The translations under genes and the position numbers were made by a program. The notes under the pieces were generated by a model. The model searched no databases and was not told the DNA's origin. It was given only the letters and a program-made list of their open reading frames with translations. A DNA stretch of 18,138 bases from Actinomycetes bacterium. Its GTDB lineage: Bacteria > Actinomycetota > Coriobacteriia > WRKU01 > WQUG01. Of the stretch, positions 1 to 6,035 are shown one piece after another (positions within the stretch are counted from its first letter, which is position 1; each line of letters begins with the position of its first letter). Where the stretch lies: contig WQUG01000106.1 of assembly GCA_009785855.1 (NCBI GenBank), forward strand, positions 1 to 18,138, read 5' to 3'.

Positions 1-303
1 GGTACGTCTGCGCGCACTGTCGCCTGCGCGAGCGCGTCTTGAACTTCCGCCTGAGCCGCATCGAGACCGCAGAGCTCGGCGAGGTCCTGGCCGAGGTCGA
101 CAGGGAGAGGGGTGGCGACAGGGGGTCAGGGACCGTGTCGCATTTCAGATGCGACACGGTCCCTGACCCCCTGTCGCCACCCCTCTCCCTGTCGACCTCG
201 GCCAGGACCTCGGCCAGGACCTCGCCGAGCTCTGCGGTCTCGATGCGGCTCAGGCGGAAGTTCAAGACGCGCCCGCGCAGGCGACAGTGCGCGCAGACGT
301 ACC
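1..303. repeat. Large near-perfect inverted repeat at the window edge
   Basis: Positions 1-143 are the reverse complement of 149-303 around a 5-nt centre (144-148). I see only two differences: a 12-bp unit present twice in the right arm (about 199-222) but once in the left (about 81-97), and one base change (31 versus 273). The arms contain the 3' part of the WYL gene. The repeat reaches base 1, so it may continue outside. A palindrome this long is unstable in vivo, and folding back at a natural hairpin is a common assembly or amplification error, so an artefact is the leading explanation. A true duplication cannot be excluded. Confidence 0.93.
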
Positions 304-847
304 ACTGGTCGCCCTCGGTGAACAGGAGCAGCGGCTCGACGGTGCGGCTCGTCAGCTCGCCATCGCTGCGACGATAGTCGATCTGCAGCGCGCGATCCTC
401 GGTCAGCGCCTCCGTGACAGCCTCGAAGACGGCGGTCGTATGCCCCGCAAGCCCGGCGCGCAGCGTGCGGGCTATCTGGGCCAGGTCGAGCTTCGGCGCC
501 CCCTGACTGAGTTTCGCCACCAGCTCGTCGTCCGGGGCGTAGCCGGCGATCTCGAGCGCGAGCACGAGCGCCAGGGCCTGCTCGAGACCCAGACGCAGCG
601 GGCGGTCCAGCGCCGGCATCGCGCCGGTGACCATCAGGACGTCATCCTCGAGCTCGATCGGCAGCAGGTCGCCGCCGCCGAAGGGCGGCACGCCGCTGTA
701 CTGCAGCAGTTCGAGATCACGGCGCAGCTCGGGCGCCTCGACGCCCAGGCGCTCGGCCAGCTTGTCGATGGCGATGACGTCGTGGCGCTTGAGGCTGCTC
801 AGCACCGCGAAGAGCGCTTCCAGATGGCCGACGGAGAGATCAGGCAT
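1..847 (-). CDS. WYL-domain transcriptional regulator, PafC-like, 3' end disrupted or missing
   Basis: The minus-strand frame opens with ATG at 847-845, overlapping the end of the neighbouring WYL gene by 8 nt (ATGCCTGA), so the two are translationally coupled. The N-terminus (residues 1-65) looks like a winged-helix DNA-binding segment with DVIAIDKLAERLGV. A WYL core lies at about residues 165-225, including ALQIDYRRSDGELTSRTVEP, LLLFTEGDQWYVCAHC and VLNFRLSRIETAEL. WYL proteins bind nucleic-acid ligands and control transcription; tandem pairs resemble PafB/PafC, which activate DNA-damage genes in actinobacteria. The C-terminal extension domain (about 80-100 residues) expected after the WYL core is absent. 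Instead the frame runs without a stop into the inverted repeat at 1-303 and off the window edge, so residues after about 230 are probably not native. Identity as a WYL protein is good; orthology to PafC is inferred from the tandem arrangement. Confidence 0.8.
   Translation of the reverse strand, partial: MPDLSVGHLEALFAVLSSLKRHDVIAIDKLAERLGVEAPELRRDLELLQYSGVPPFGGGDLLPIELEDDVLMVTGAMPALDRPLRLGLEQALALVLALEIAGYAPDDELVAKLSQGAPKLDLAQIARTLRAGLAGHTTAVFEAVTEALTEDRALQIDYRRSDGELTSRTVEPLLLFTEGDQWYVCAHCRLRGRVLNFRLSRIETAELGEVLAEVLAEVDRERGGDRGSGTVSHLKCDTVPDPLSPPLSLSTSARTSPSSAVSMRLRRKFKTRSRRRQCAQTY
119..173. repeat. Central palindromic hairpin element, possible dispersed repeat
   Basis: The core of the larger inverted repeat is a perfect 25-bp-arm hairpin (119-143 with 149-173), reading CAGGGGGTCAGGGACCGTGT onward to a TTCAG centre. 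Its self-complementary CAGGG/CCCTG and GTGTCGCAT/ATGCGACAC blocks look like a REP-type or other dispersed intergenic hairpin rather than coding sequence. It could be the native junction at which the surrounding fold-back arose. Dispersal elsewhere in the genome cannot be tested from this window. Confidence 0.6.
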
Positions 848-1850
848 GGACGCGCTCCACTTCCGCGAGCGCGCGACGCAGAGCGGTCAGCTCCTCGGGG
901 CTGTCCGCCGTGAAACTCAGGCCCTGCTCCAGTGCGTAGCGGACGAGTCGCTCCTGTTGCGCCGAGGGATAGGGGATCTTCCAGAGCAGGGAGCCGTCGT
1001 CGCGGGGTTCGAGGGCGCCTTTGCCGAGCGTGATCTCCGCGACCTCGCGCTGGCGCGCGGCGGGGATGATCAGACAGGCTTCGCGATCACGGGGAGCGTC
1101 ACTCAGGCGGAACGGAAGCTGGCGCCAGCGTTCGACCGAGAAGTCGTCGGGCAAGGCGAAGGCCTCTTCTGTCAGCCGCAGATCCCTGATGCGCGCAAGC
1201 GCGAAGACGCGGACGGCGCCTCGCAGCGAGTCCTCACCGACCAGATACCACTGACTGTTCAGGAGGAACAGACCGAACGGCGCCACGGTCCGCAGCGACT
1301 TGTTACCCGCCTCGTCGCGATAATCGAGCTCCAGGCGCCGCCGTTCAAGTTGCGCATGCAGGATCATCCCGGTCCAGCGCGCCACCTCGGGCAGCTCGGC
1401 GCCACCACTGCGGTTCGAGCGAGCGGCCAGCTCACCGTCGAGCAGGGCCCCGTTGTCGTCGAGCACGCGGCTGAGCTTGATCAGCGCCACGCGCAGGGCG
1501 ACCGGCAGCGGAAAGAGCGGATCGTCGATCAGCGCGGCGGCGGCCAGCGCAGCAGCAGCGCGCTCTGCGGGTCGCAGGTCGAGCGCTGGCGCGAAGTTCG
1601 CTTCGGGCGCAAAGGTGTAGTTGCCTTCCGGGTCGGCGGTGATGACGAGCCCGGCGGCCTCGAGGTCGACGCGGTCGCGGGCAAGCATGCGGCGGAATGC
1701 GCCCAGGTCCTGAGGACGCTCCTGCAGGGCATCATAGAGCTGTGACTTGATGACCGTGCCGGGGATCGGCTGGCCCGGATGGGCGGCCAGGAACAGGGCA
1801 AGGTCGATCATGCGCTCAAGTGCGGCACGCTGTTGTCCGATGTCCGCCAT
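840..1850 (-). CDS. WYL-domain transcriptional regulator, PafB-like
   Basis: A complete 336-residue protein starting at ATG 1850, preceded on its strand by AGGAGGG about 3-4 nt upstream. The N-terminal 70 residues form a winged helix-turn-helix (AALERMIDLALFLAAHPGQP ... QDLGAFRRMLARDRVDLEAAGL). The WYL domain is at about residues 165-240, with LDYRDEAGNKSLRTVAPFG, NSQWYLVGEDSLRGAVRVFA and LARIRDLRLTEEAF; in this family the conserved W-Y-L and the arginines contact ligand. A WCX-like C-terminal extension follows (about 255-330, ending LTALRRALAEVERVHA). It is followed with 8 nt overlap by the second WYL gene, the arrangement of PafB and PafC, which act as a heterodimer controlling mitomycin-inducible DNA repair genes. 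Assignment to the WYL family is strong; the DNA-damage role is inferred from pairing only. Confidence 0.87.
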   Translation of the reverse strand: MADIGQQRAALERMIDLALFLAAHPGQPIPGTVIKSQLYDALQERPQDLGAFRRMLARDRVDLEAAGLVITADPEGNYTFAPEANFAPALDLRPAERAAAALAAAALIDDPLFPLPVALRVALIKLSRVLDDNGALLDGELAARSNRSGGAELPEVARWTGMILHAQLERRRLELDYRDEAGNKSLRTVAPFGLFLLNSQWYLVGEDSLRGAVRVFALARIRDLRLTEEAFALPDDFSVERWRQLPFRLSDAPRDREACLIIPAARQREVAEITLGKGALEPRDDGSLLWKIPYPSAQQERLVRYALEQGLSFTADSPEELTALRRALAEVERVHA

Positions 1851-1859
1851 GTCCCTCCT

Positions 1860-1927
1860 GCCTGTTTCGCCCTCACGGGTTCAAATCCGCTCAAGTTCTG
1901 CAGAGCTGGCGGAGGGGCGGGGATTTG
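1860..1927. repeat. 68-bp direct repeat, copy 1 (partial tRNA-Ser 3' end plus flank)
   Basis: Identical over 68 bp to 1991-2058, offset 131 bp. The right 21 bp copy the 3' end of the tRNA-Ser gene (CCA end through part of the T-arm); the left 47 bp copy sequence downstream of that gene. The unit also contains GGTTCAAATCC on the plus strand, a T-loop-like word that matches the tRNA T-arm in the opposite orientation. Confidence 0.93.
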
Positions 1928-1975
1928 GCAACCGCGTCGCTACGCTTGCGTTTGCAGACCTCGCTGCGCTCGGCC

Positions 1976-2000
1976 CGAAACAGGCCACTGGCCTGTTTCG
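1976..2000. terminator. Perfect 12-bp hairpin downstream of tRNA-Ser
   Basis: CGAAACAGGCCA (1976-1987) and TGGCCTGTTTCG (1989-2000) are perfectly complementary around one base. It lies 38 nt beyond the 3' end of tRNA-Ser on the minus strand and could act as a transcription-stopping or RNA-processing hairpin. There is no clear T-run on either side, so a factor-independent terminator is not certain. Confidence 0.4.
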
Positions 2001-2058
2001 CCCTCACGGGTTCAAATCCGCTCAAGTTCTGCAGAGCTGGCGGAGGGGCGGGGATTTG
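1991..2058. repeat. 68-bp direct repeat, copy 2 (overlaps the intact tRNA-Ser)
   Basis: Second copy of the 68-bp unit. Its right end, 2038-2058, is the 3' end of the complete tRNA-Ser gene. The 63 bp between the copies (1928-1990) hold no recognisable gene. Duplication of a tRNA 3' end is typical of integration sites, but this repeat extends 47 bp outside the tRNA and encloses almost nothing, so either a simple segmental duplication or a remnant after excision is possible. Confidence 0.93.
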
Positions 2059-2130
2059 AACCCCGGAAGCCGGGTTGGCCGGCTTAACGGTTTTCGAGAC
2101 CGCCGCATTCAGCCGCTCTGCCACCCCTCC
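2038..2130 (-). tRNA. tRNA-Ser (anticodon CGA), CCA encoded
   Basis: The minus-strand sequence folds as a 93-nt class II tRNA. The acceptor stem GGAGGGG pairs with CCCCTCC, followed by discriminator G and an encoded CCA (2040-2038). The anticodon loop is CTCGAAA, giving anticodon CGA, which reads UCG serine codons. A long variable arm (GCCGGCCAACCCGGC region) and the T-arm GGGGTTCAAATCCCC complete the fold. It is divergent from serS, about 85 bp away. Its last 21 nt are duplicated at 1907-1927. Confidence 0.96.
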
Positions 2131-2150
2131 GCGGGTGCGCTTGCGCGCGG

Positions 2151-2185
2151 TATCATGATAGCAGAACGGGCGCACCTGCTAGAAT
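2151..2185. promoter_or_regulatory. Divergent promoter region between tRNA-Ser and serS
   Basis: The palindrome TATCATGATA (2151-2160) presents a TATCAT -10-like hexamer on the minus strand 25 nt upstream of the tRNA, leaving a short leader. On the plus strand TGCTAGAAT (2177-2185) is an extended -10 element about 30 nt before serS. No convincing -35 hexamers accompany either, so these are candidate promoters read by eye. There is no room for a T-box leader between the two genes, and I see none. Confidence 0.4.
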
Positions 2186-2214
2186 AAGAACGTTCTCTCA
2201 TGAAAGGAATCCTG

Positions 2215-3552
2215 ATGCTCGATGCCAAGCTGATCCGCGACGACCCACAGCGCGTCCGCGACGCTCTGCGTTCGCGCCACAGCTCATGGGATGTCGACGC
2301 GTTCCTGACGGCCGATCTCAAGCGCCGCGAGGTACTCGCAGAGCTCGAGGCCCTGCAAGCTCGACGCAACGAGACGTCAAAAGCTATCGGGGAACTCATG
2401 AAGCAGGGTCAGGCAGACAAGGCGAGTGCGTCCAAAGAAGAGGTCCGCGCTATCAACGAGCAGATCGCCATACTCGAGAGCGCGCAGCGCGCGACCCAGG
2501 CTGCCGTCGATGAGCTCCTGGCCACCGCCCCCAATCTGCCGGACGCCACGGTACCGGTCGGCGCCGACGAGACAGAGAACGTCGAGCTCAAGCGCTGGGG
2601 CACACCCCGTGACTTCGACTTCGAGCCCCAGGCCCACTGGGATCTGGGCCCGGCGCTCGGCATCATCGACTTCGAGCGCGCGGTCAAGCTCGCCGAGTCG
2701 CGCTTCGTGCTGCTCGCCGGCGCCGGCGCGCGCCTGGAGCGGGCGCTCATCAACTTCATGCTGGACACGCATGCGGACGCCGGCTTCAAGGAATGGTGGC
2801 CGCCGGCGCTTGCCAATACCGAGACCCTCTTCGGGACCGGCCAGCTTCCCAAATTCGAGGAGGACCTCTACAAGACCGCCACGACCAGTGACGCCAACGA
2901 GGGTTGCTCGCTGGGCGACAAGGTCTGCCAGACGGCCGGTAAGCTCTACCTGATCCCGACCGCCGAGGTCGTACTCACCAACATCCACCGTGGCGAGGTG
3001 CTTGACGCCTCCCAGCTGCCGCTGCGCTACGTCGCCTACACGCCCTGCTTTCGCGAGGAGGCGGGCAGCGCCGGGCGCGACACGCGCGGCATGATCCGCG
3101 TGCACCAGTTCGACAAGGTCGAGATGGTCAAGTTCGCCACGCCCGAGACCAGTGCCGACGAGCTCGAGCACATGACGCTTGAAGCAGAGAAGATCCTCGA
3201 GCTCCTGGAGCTGCCCTATCGTCGTATCGTGCTTTGTACGGGTGACATGGGCTTCAGCGCGACCAAGACCTACGATCTTGAGGTCTGGATGCCGGGCTCG
3301 AACGACTACCGTGAGATCTCGTCGTGCAGCGACTGCGGCGACTTCCAGGCGCGCCGCGCGCAGATCAAGTACCGCGACCCGGCGCAGTTCAAGGGCTCGC
3401 GCTTGGTGCACACCCTCAACGGGAGCGGTCTGGCCGTTGGACGCACTCTCGCCGCGCTGCTGGAGAACTACCAGCAGGCCGACGGGAGCGTGATCATCCC
3501 CGAGGCGCTGCGGCCATATATGGGAGGTCTTGAGCGGATCACCGCATCATGA
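2215..3552 (+). CDS. serS: Serine--tRNA ligase (SerRS)
   Basis: Charges tRNA-Ser with serine in the cytoplasm through a seryl-adenylate. The chosen start, ATG 2215 (MLDAKLIRDDPQRVRDALRS), has AAAGGA 6 nt upstream and matches the family N-terminus; an upstream ATG at 2200 is in frame but lies on the ribosome site. This gives 445 residues, a normal length. Residues about 25-105 form the antiparallel coiled-coil arm that grips the long variable arm of tRNA-Ser. Class II signatures are clear: IPTAEV near 245, motif 2 FREEAGSAGRDTRGM near 278, and motif 3 GSGLAVGRTLAALLENYQ near 401. Between DLYKT and LYLIPTAEV there is a roughly 20-residue insertion with two cysteines (C-SLGDKV-C). The gene is divergent from tRNA-Ser(CGA), and its stop overlaps the next start (ATGA). 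Confidence 0.97.
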   Translation: MLDAKLIRDDPQRVRDALRSRHSSWDVDAFLTADLKRREVLAELEALQARRNETSKAIGELMKQGQADKASASKEEVRAINEQIAILESAQRATQAAVDELLATAPNLPDATVPVGADETENVELKRWGTPRDFDFEPQAHWDLGPALGIIDFERAVKLAESRFVLLAGAGARLERALINFMLDTHADAGFKEWWPPALANTETLFGTGQLPKFEEDLYKTATTSDANEGCSLGDKVCQTAGKLYLIPTAEVVLTNIHRGEVLDASQLPLRYVAYTPCFREEAGSAGRDTRGMIRVHQFDKVEMVKFATPETSADELEHMTLEAEKILELLELPYRRIVLCTGDMGFSATKTYDLEVWMPGSNDYREISSCSDCGDFQARRAQIKYRDPAQFKGSRLVHTLNGSGLAVGRTLAALLENYQQADGSVIIPEALRPYMGGLERITAS

Positions 3553-4361
3553 AGGACAGCCTTTCCATCAAAGAGTTCGCCCGTCTTTCCGGCATCGAGA
3601 CCACGACGCTGCGCTACTGGGACGAGATCGGACTCTTCTCGCCGGACAAGCGTGACGAGAGCACCGGGTATCGCTACTACTCTCCCTGGCAGATCATCGC
3701 GGTCAACTTCGTGACGGTGTTGCGCAACATCGGGGTCCCCCTCAAGCAGATCAGCGAGATCGAGAGCAGTCGCACGCCAGAGAGCGTCATGGACCTGATC
3801 GATCAGCAGGAGTACCGGCTGGACAAGGAGATCCGCAGCCTCACCGAGGCTCATTCGGTCATCCGCACCCGCCGCGAGATCATCAAGCAGGGCCAGAAGG
3901 CGGACACGACCAGGATCGAGGTGGTCGATCTGCCGGAACGCGCGATCATCTTAGGCCCGCTCAACGCGGAGCTGACTGAACAACGGGAGGCCTACGCGCC
4001 CTTCATCGGCTTCTGGGACCGCGCTGCGGAGTTGCGCATCAACGTCGACTATCCCATCGGCGGGTACCACGCCTCGTCCGAGGAGTTCTTCGCGCATCCC
4101 TCTGAGCCGCAACGCTTCTTCTCGCTGGATCCCAGCGGAAACGCGGTGCGCGCAGCAGGCGGATACCTGACAGCCTATGTTCGCGGCTATTACGGCGAGT
4201 TCGGCGATACGCCCGAGAAGATGAAGGACTACGCCAGGAAGCATCGCCTGACCCTCTCTGGTCCGGTCTTCGTCCTCTACCTCAACGACGAGATCTGCAC
4301 CCAGGACCCCAGTCGATATCTGGCGCAGATCAGCATGGCGGTCGAGCACAAAACCCGCTGA
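3549..4361 (+). CDS. MerR-family regulator with GyrI-like effector-binding domain (BmrR type)
   Basis: A 270-residue regulator whose ATG overlaps the serS stop (ATGA), implying translational coupling. Residues about 5-75 are the MerR winged helix: IKEFARLSGIETTTLRYWDE followed by IGLFSPDK and the hallmark GYRYYS. Residues 75-120 are a dimerisation coiled coil. Residues about 125-270 resemble the SOUL/GyrI-like ligand domain of BmrR (YPIGGYHAS, GGYLTAYVRGYYGEFG, GPVFVLYLNDEI), which in the family binds hydrophobic cations and switches transcription by twisting a promoter with an overlong spacer. The ligand here is unknown. No efflux pump gene is adjacent; the next gene downstream is the matrix locus, so its target is open. 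The length matches BmrR (about 278). Confidence 0.88.
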   Translation: MKDSLSIKEFARLSGIETTTLRYWDEIGLFSPDKRDESTGYRYYSPWQIIAVNFVTVLRNIGVPLKQISEIESSRTPESVMDLIDQQEYRLDKEIRSLTEAHSVIRTRREIIKQGQKADTTRIEVVDLPERAIILGPLNAELTEQREAYAPFIGFWDRAAELRINVDYPIGGYHASSEEFFAHPSEPQRFFSLDPSGNAVRAAGGYLTAYVRGYYGEFGDTPEKMKDYARKHRLTLSGPVFVLYLNDEICTQDPSRYLAQISMAVEHKTR

Positions 4362-4384
4362 AACCTTCAAGCGGCTTGAAAGTT
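4362..4384 (+). terminator. Weak hairpin after the MerR gene
   Basis: AACCTTCAAG (4362-4371), loop CGG, CTTGAAAGTT (4375-4384) form a 10-bp stem with one mismatch directly after the stop codon. A T-run is absent, so termination efficiency is doubtful. The rest of the gap to 4624 holds no gene; 4450-4570 is conspicuously AT-rich for this genome. Confidence 0.4.
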
Positions 4385-4467
4385 CCGGGGCTTCGGGGGA
4401 TGTCCGCCGGCGGATTGTGAAGAGCGCCTCCACAACTTCCTGCGATCACAGTATGCAGCATGAAGAA

Positions 4468-4576
4468 TATAATTGCGCTATTACTTACAGAAGTGACTAA
4501 ACGCAGGAATAATCCGATGCAAAAAATCCAATATACACCTCGCTCTTGACGACCGCTTGACTATAGAGTTGCTACA
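4468..4576 (+). promoter_or_regulatory. AT-rich upstream region of the SipW/TasA-like locus
   Basis: This is the probable control region of the six-gene surface locus. It contains a perfect TATAAT (4468-4473) without an obvious -35, and further on two TTGAC words (4546-4550 and 4557-4561) 11 bp apart, one helical turn. The second merges into TTGACTATAGAG. TTGACG at 4546 followed at about 17-18 bp by TTGCTACA is a possible but weak promoter. The paired TTGAC words could also be a regulator site. Evidence is by eye only. Confidence 0.35.
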
Positions 4577-4624
4577 GGCCTCAGACTGGTATCCGTTAGC
4601 GAAAGGAACACGACGACGGAAGAG

Positions 4625-5221
4625 GTGAGACCGATAAAGAAAGCAGCCATCATAGCAGGCGTCCTTATGGGCGCGCTCCTGATCGCAGGGACGGTGTACG
4701 CGTTCTTCACGACGGTCGCACCCACGCAGGTCGCGACGGCGAAGACGGGTCTCGTGCACGTTGAACTACGCGAGGACTTCCCGACCACCGATGCCTTTGG
4801 CGCCCCGATCGACACCGTCAAGACCTTCACTGGCGAGAACACGGGCGACTCGATGGCCTATGTTCGTGCGCGGGTCTTCGCCAGTCCTGAATACCACTTC
4901 ATCGGACAGGACGCCTCCGGCCACACCGTCGACGAGTGGCGCCCTCTGGCGCTGCCGGCCTCTGACTTCACGATCACCGTGACGGCTCCGGACTGGACCG
5001 ACAAGGACGGTTTCCTTTACTACAACAAGATCCTACAACCCACCGACTCGACGTCAGTTGTCACGGCCACGTTGCAGCTGCGGGATCCGTCGGTTCTACC
5101 TGAGGGGATGGACATCCGCCTGAACATGCAGGTGACGCTCGAGTCCTCACAGGCGACTAACAACGCGTATCAGACCCTCTTTGGCATCTCCTCGATGCCT
5201 GCGGGCGTCGAGACCCTGTGA
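4625..5221 (+). CDS. SipW-dependent exported protein, TasA/BsaA-like matrix subunit A
   Basis: A 198-residue secreted protein starting at GTG 4625 after a purine-rich GGAAGAG; no better ATG precedes the signal sequence. Residues 1-26 form a charged start plus hydrophobic stretch (MRPIKKAAIIAGVLMGALLI) ending TVYA-FFTT, the alternate signal type cut by SipW peptidases. The mature part resembles the SipW-exported family found in clostridia and actinobacteria: TGENTGDSMAYVRARVFASP and a DKDGFLYYNKILQPTDST strand, close to the family pattern of an N-G/D-YVR strand followed by an aromatic YYxKxLxPG hairpin. Such proteins form extracellular fibres or matrix. It differs from the next two subunits, which belong to another subfamily. 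First gene of the locus; B follows after 11 nt. Export route is well supported, fibre formation is inferred. Confidence 0.8.
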   Translation: MRPIKKAAIIAGVLMGALLIAGTVYAFFTTVAPTQVATAKTGLVHVELREDFPTTDAFGAPIDTVKTFTGENTGDSMAYVRARVFASPEYHFIGQDASGHTVDEWRPLALPASDFTITVTAPDWTDKDGFLYYNKILQPTDSTSVVTATLQLRDPSVLPEGMDIRLNMQVTLESSQATNNAYQTLFGISSMPAGVETL

Positions 5222-5232
5222 GGTGCGCGCTG

Positions 5233-5991
5233 ATGAGGAAACGTATAGGTATCGCAGCTCTGCTCGTCCTGGCCACCGTGCTGATGCTCGGGCTGACCCT
5301 GAGGCCGACCCTGGCGTATATGACCGACAACGACCAGACGCGCCGAGGCGCGAGGGCAGGGACCATCGCGATAGAAGATCCAGGTCTGAGGTGGCTTGCT
5401 TCTGAAGCCGCCTCTTCTGAGACGACCATCTCAGGCTCGTCGATGACGGTCTGGAACCCCGGCGCCATCAACACGCTCCAGTGGGGTATCGCCAACGCGG
5501 GCAACAAGTCGATCGATCTGCGCTATACCATCCGACTGTATTGGAACGAAGGTCCCGGTCTGACTCAGAGCCAGGACGAGAGTGCAGACTCTCCTCTCTG
5601 GGCTGAGCAGCCGTTCATATATCTGTATCCATCCACCATGGCTGACGAGGACATCACCCTGGATCTGAACTCCGGGAACCCGTCCGCTTATCTCGCCATC
5701 GGTACGTCAGACGTAAAGTACACCAATGCTTCCGGCAGCGTGCGCTACGGGTATTCCTATACCTATAAGGGAGCGACCCTCGACGGCGTGGGAGATAACG
5801 CCGAGACCGGTGATGCGACCATTCCGGGAGCGACCAGCGACCTTGAGAGCTTCAAAGTCGCCTTCGCGCCAGACGCCCCCGCGGGCTTTATGGGCCGGAC
5901 CCTGGTCGTTGCTCTGTACGTCGAGGGCAAACAGCATCGCAACACCACGGATAGTGATTGGAGCCTGGTCTCGATCCAGGCCATCCAGTGA
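5233..5991 (+). CDS. SipW-dependent exported protein, TasA/CalY-like matrix subunit B
   Basis: A 252-residue protein. The start ATG 5233 is preferred over the in-frame GTG 5218, because GAGGTG lies 7 nt before it and the signal then begins MRKRIGIAALLVLATV. The signal ends PTLAYMTDND, a variant of the TLAYFTD motif recognised by SipW-type peptidases. The mature part carries NAGNKSIDLRYTIRLYW, a long beta-rich middle and KQHRNTTDSDWSLVSIQ near the C-terminus. Those blocks recur in subunit C (NTGNKSVDVRQTMK, GANAET, KQHRNTSAVAWSSLQ), so B and C are diverged paralogues. It sits 11 nt after A and 44 nt before C, so co-transcription is likely. Role as a fibre or surface-layer subunit is inferred from the family. 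Confidence 0.8.
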   Translation: MRKRIGIAALLVLATVLMLGLTLRPTLAYMTDNDQTRRGARAGTIAIEDPGLRWLASEAASSETTISGSSMTVWNPGAINTLQWGIANAGNKSIDLRYTIRLYWNEGPGLTQSQDESADSPLWAEQPFIYLYPSTMADEDITLDLNSGNPSAYLAIGTSDVKYTNASGSVRYGYSYTYKGATLDGVGDNAETGDATIPGATSDLESFKVAFAPDAPAGFMGRTLVVALYVEGKQHRNTTDSDWSLVSIQAIQ

Positions 5992-6035
5992 CTTTCCACA
6001 CGCAAAGAAGATTGATCCTTAAGGAGGACCAAACA

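Noticed and set aside
627..1745. 372-codon plus-strand frame opposite the WYL genes
   Set aside because: The minus strand encodes two recognisable WYL proteins with coupled starts; this frame has low-complexity Arg/Ser-rich content.
1928..1990. Mobile element between the 68-bp repeats
   Set aside because: Only 63 bp lie between the copies, with no coding capacity or terminal signatures of an insertion sequence.
2131..2214. T-box leader controlling serS
   Set aside because: The gap is under 90 nt, with no specifier stem or T-box consensus visible.
2377..3411. 344-codon minus-strand frame opposite serS
   Set aside because: Shadow of serS without recognisable domains or ribosome site.
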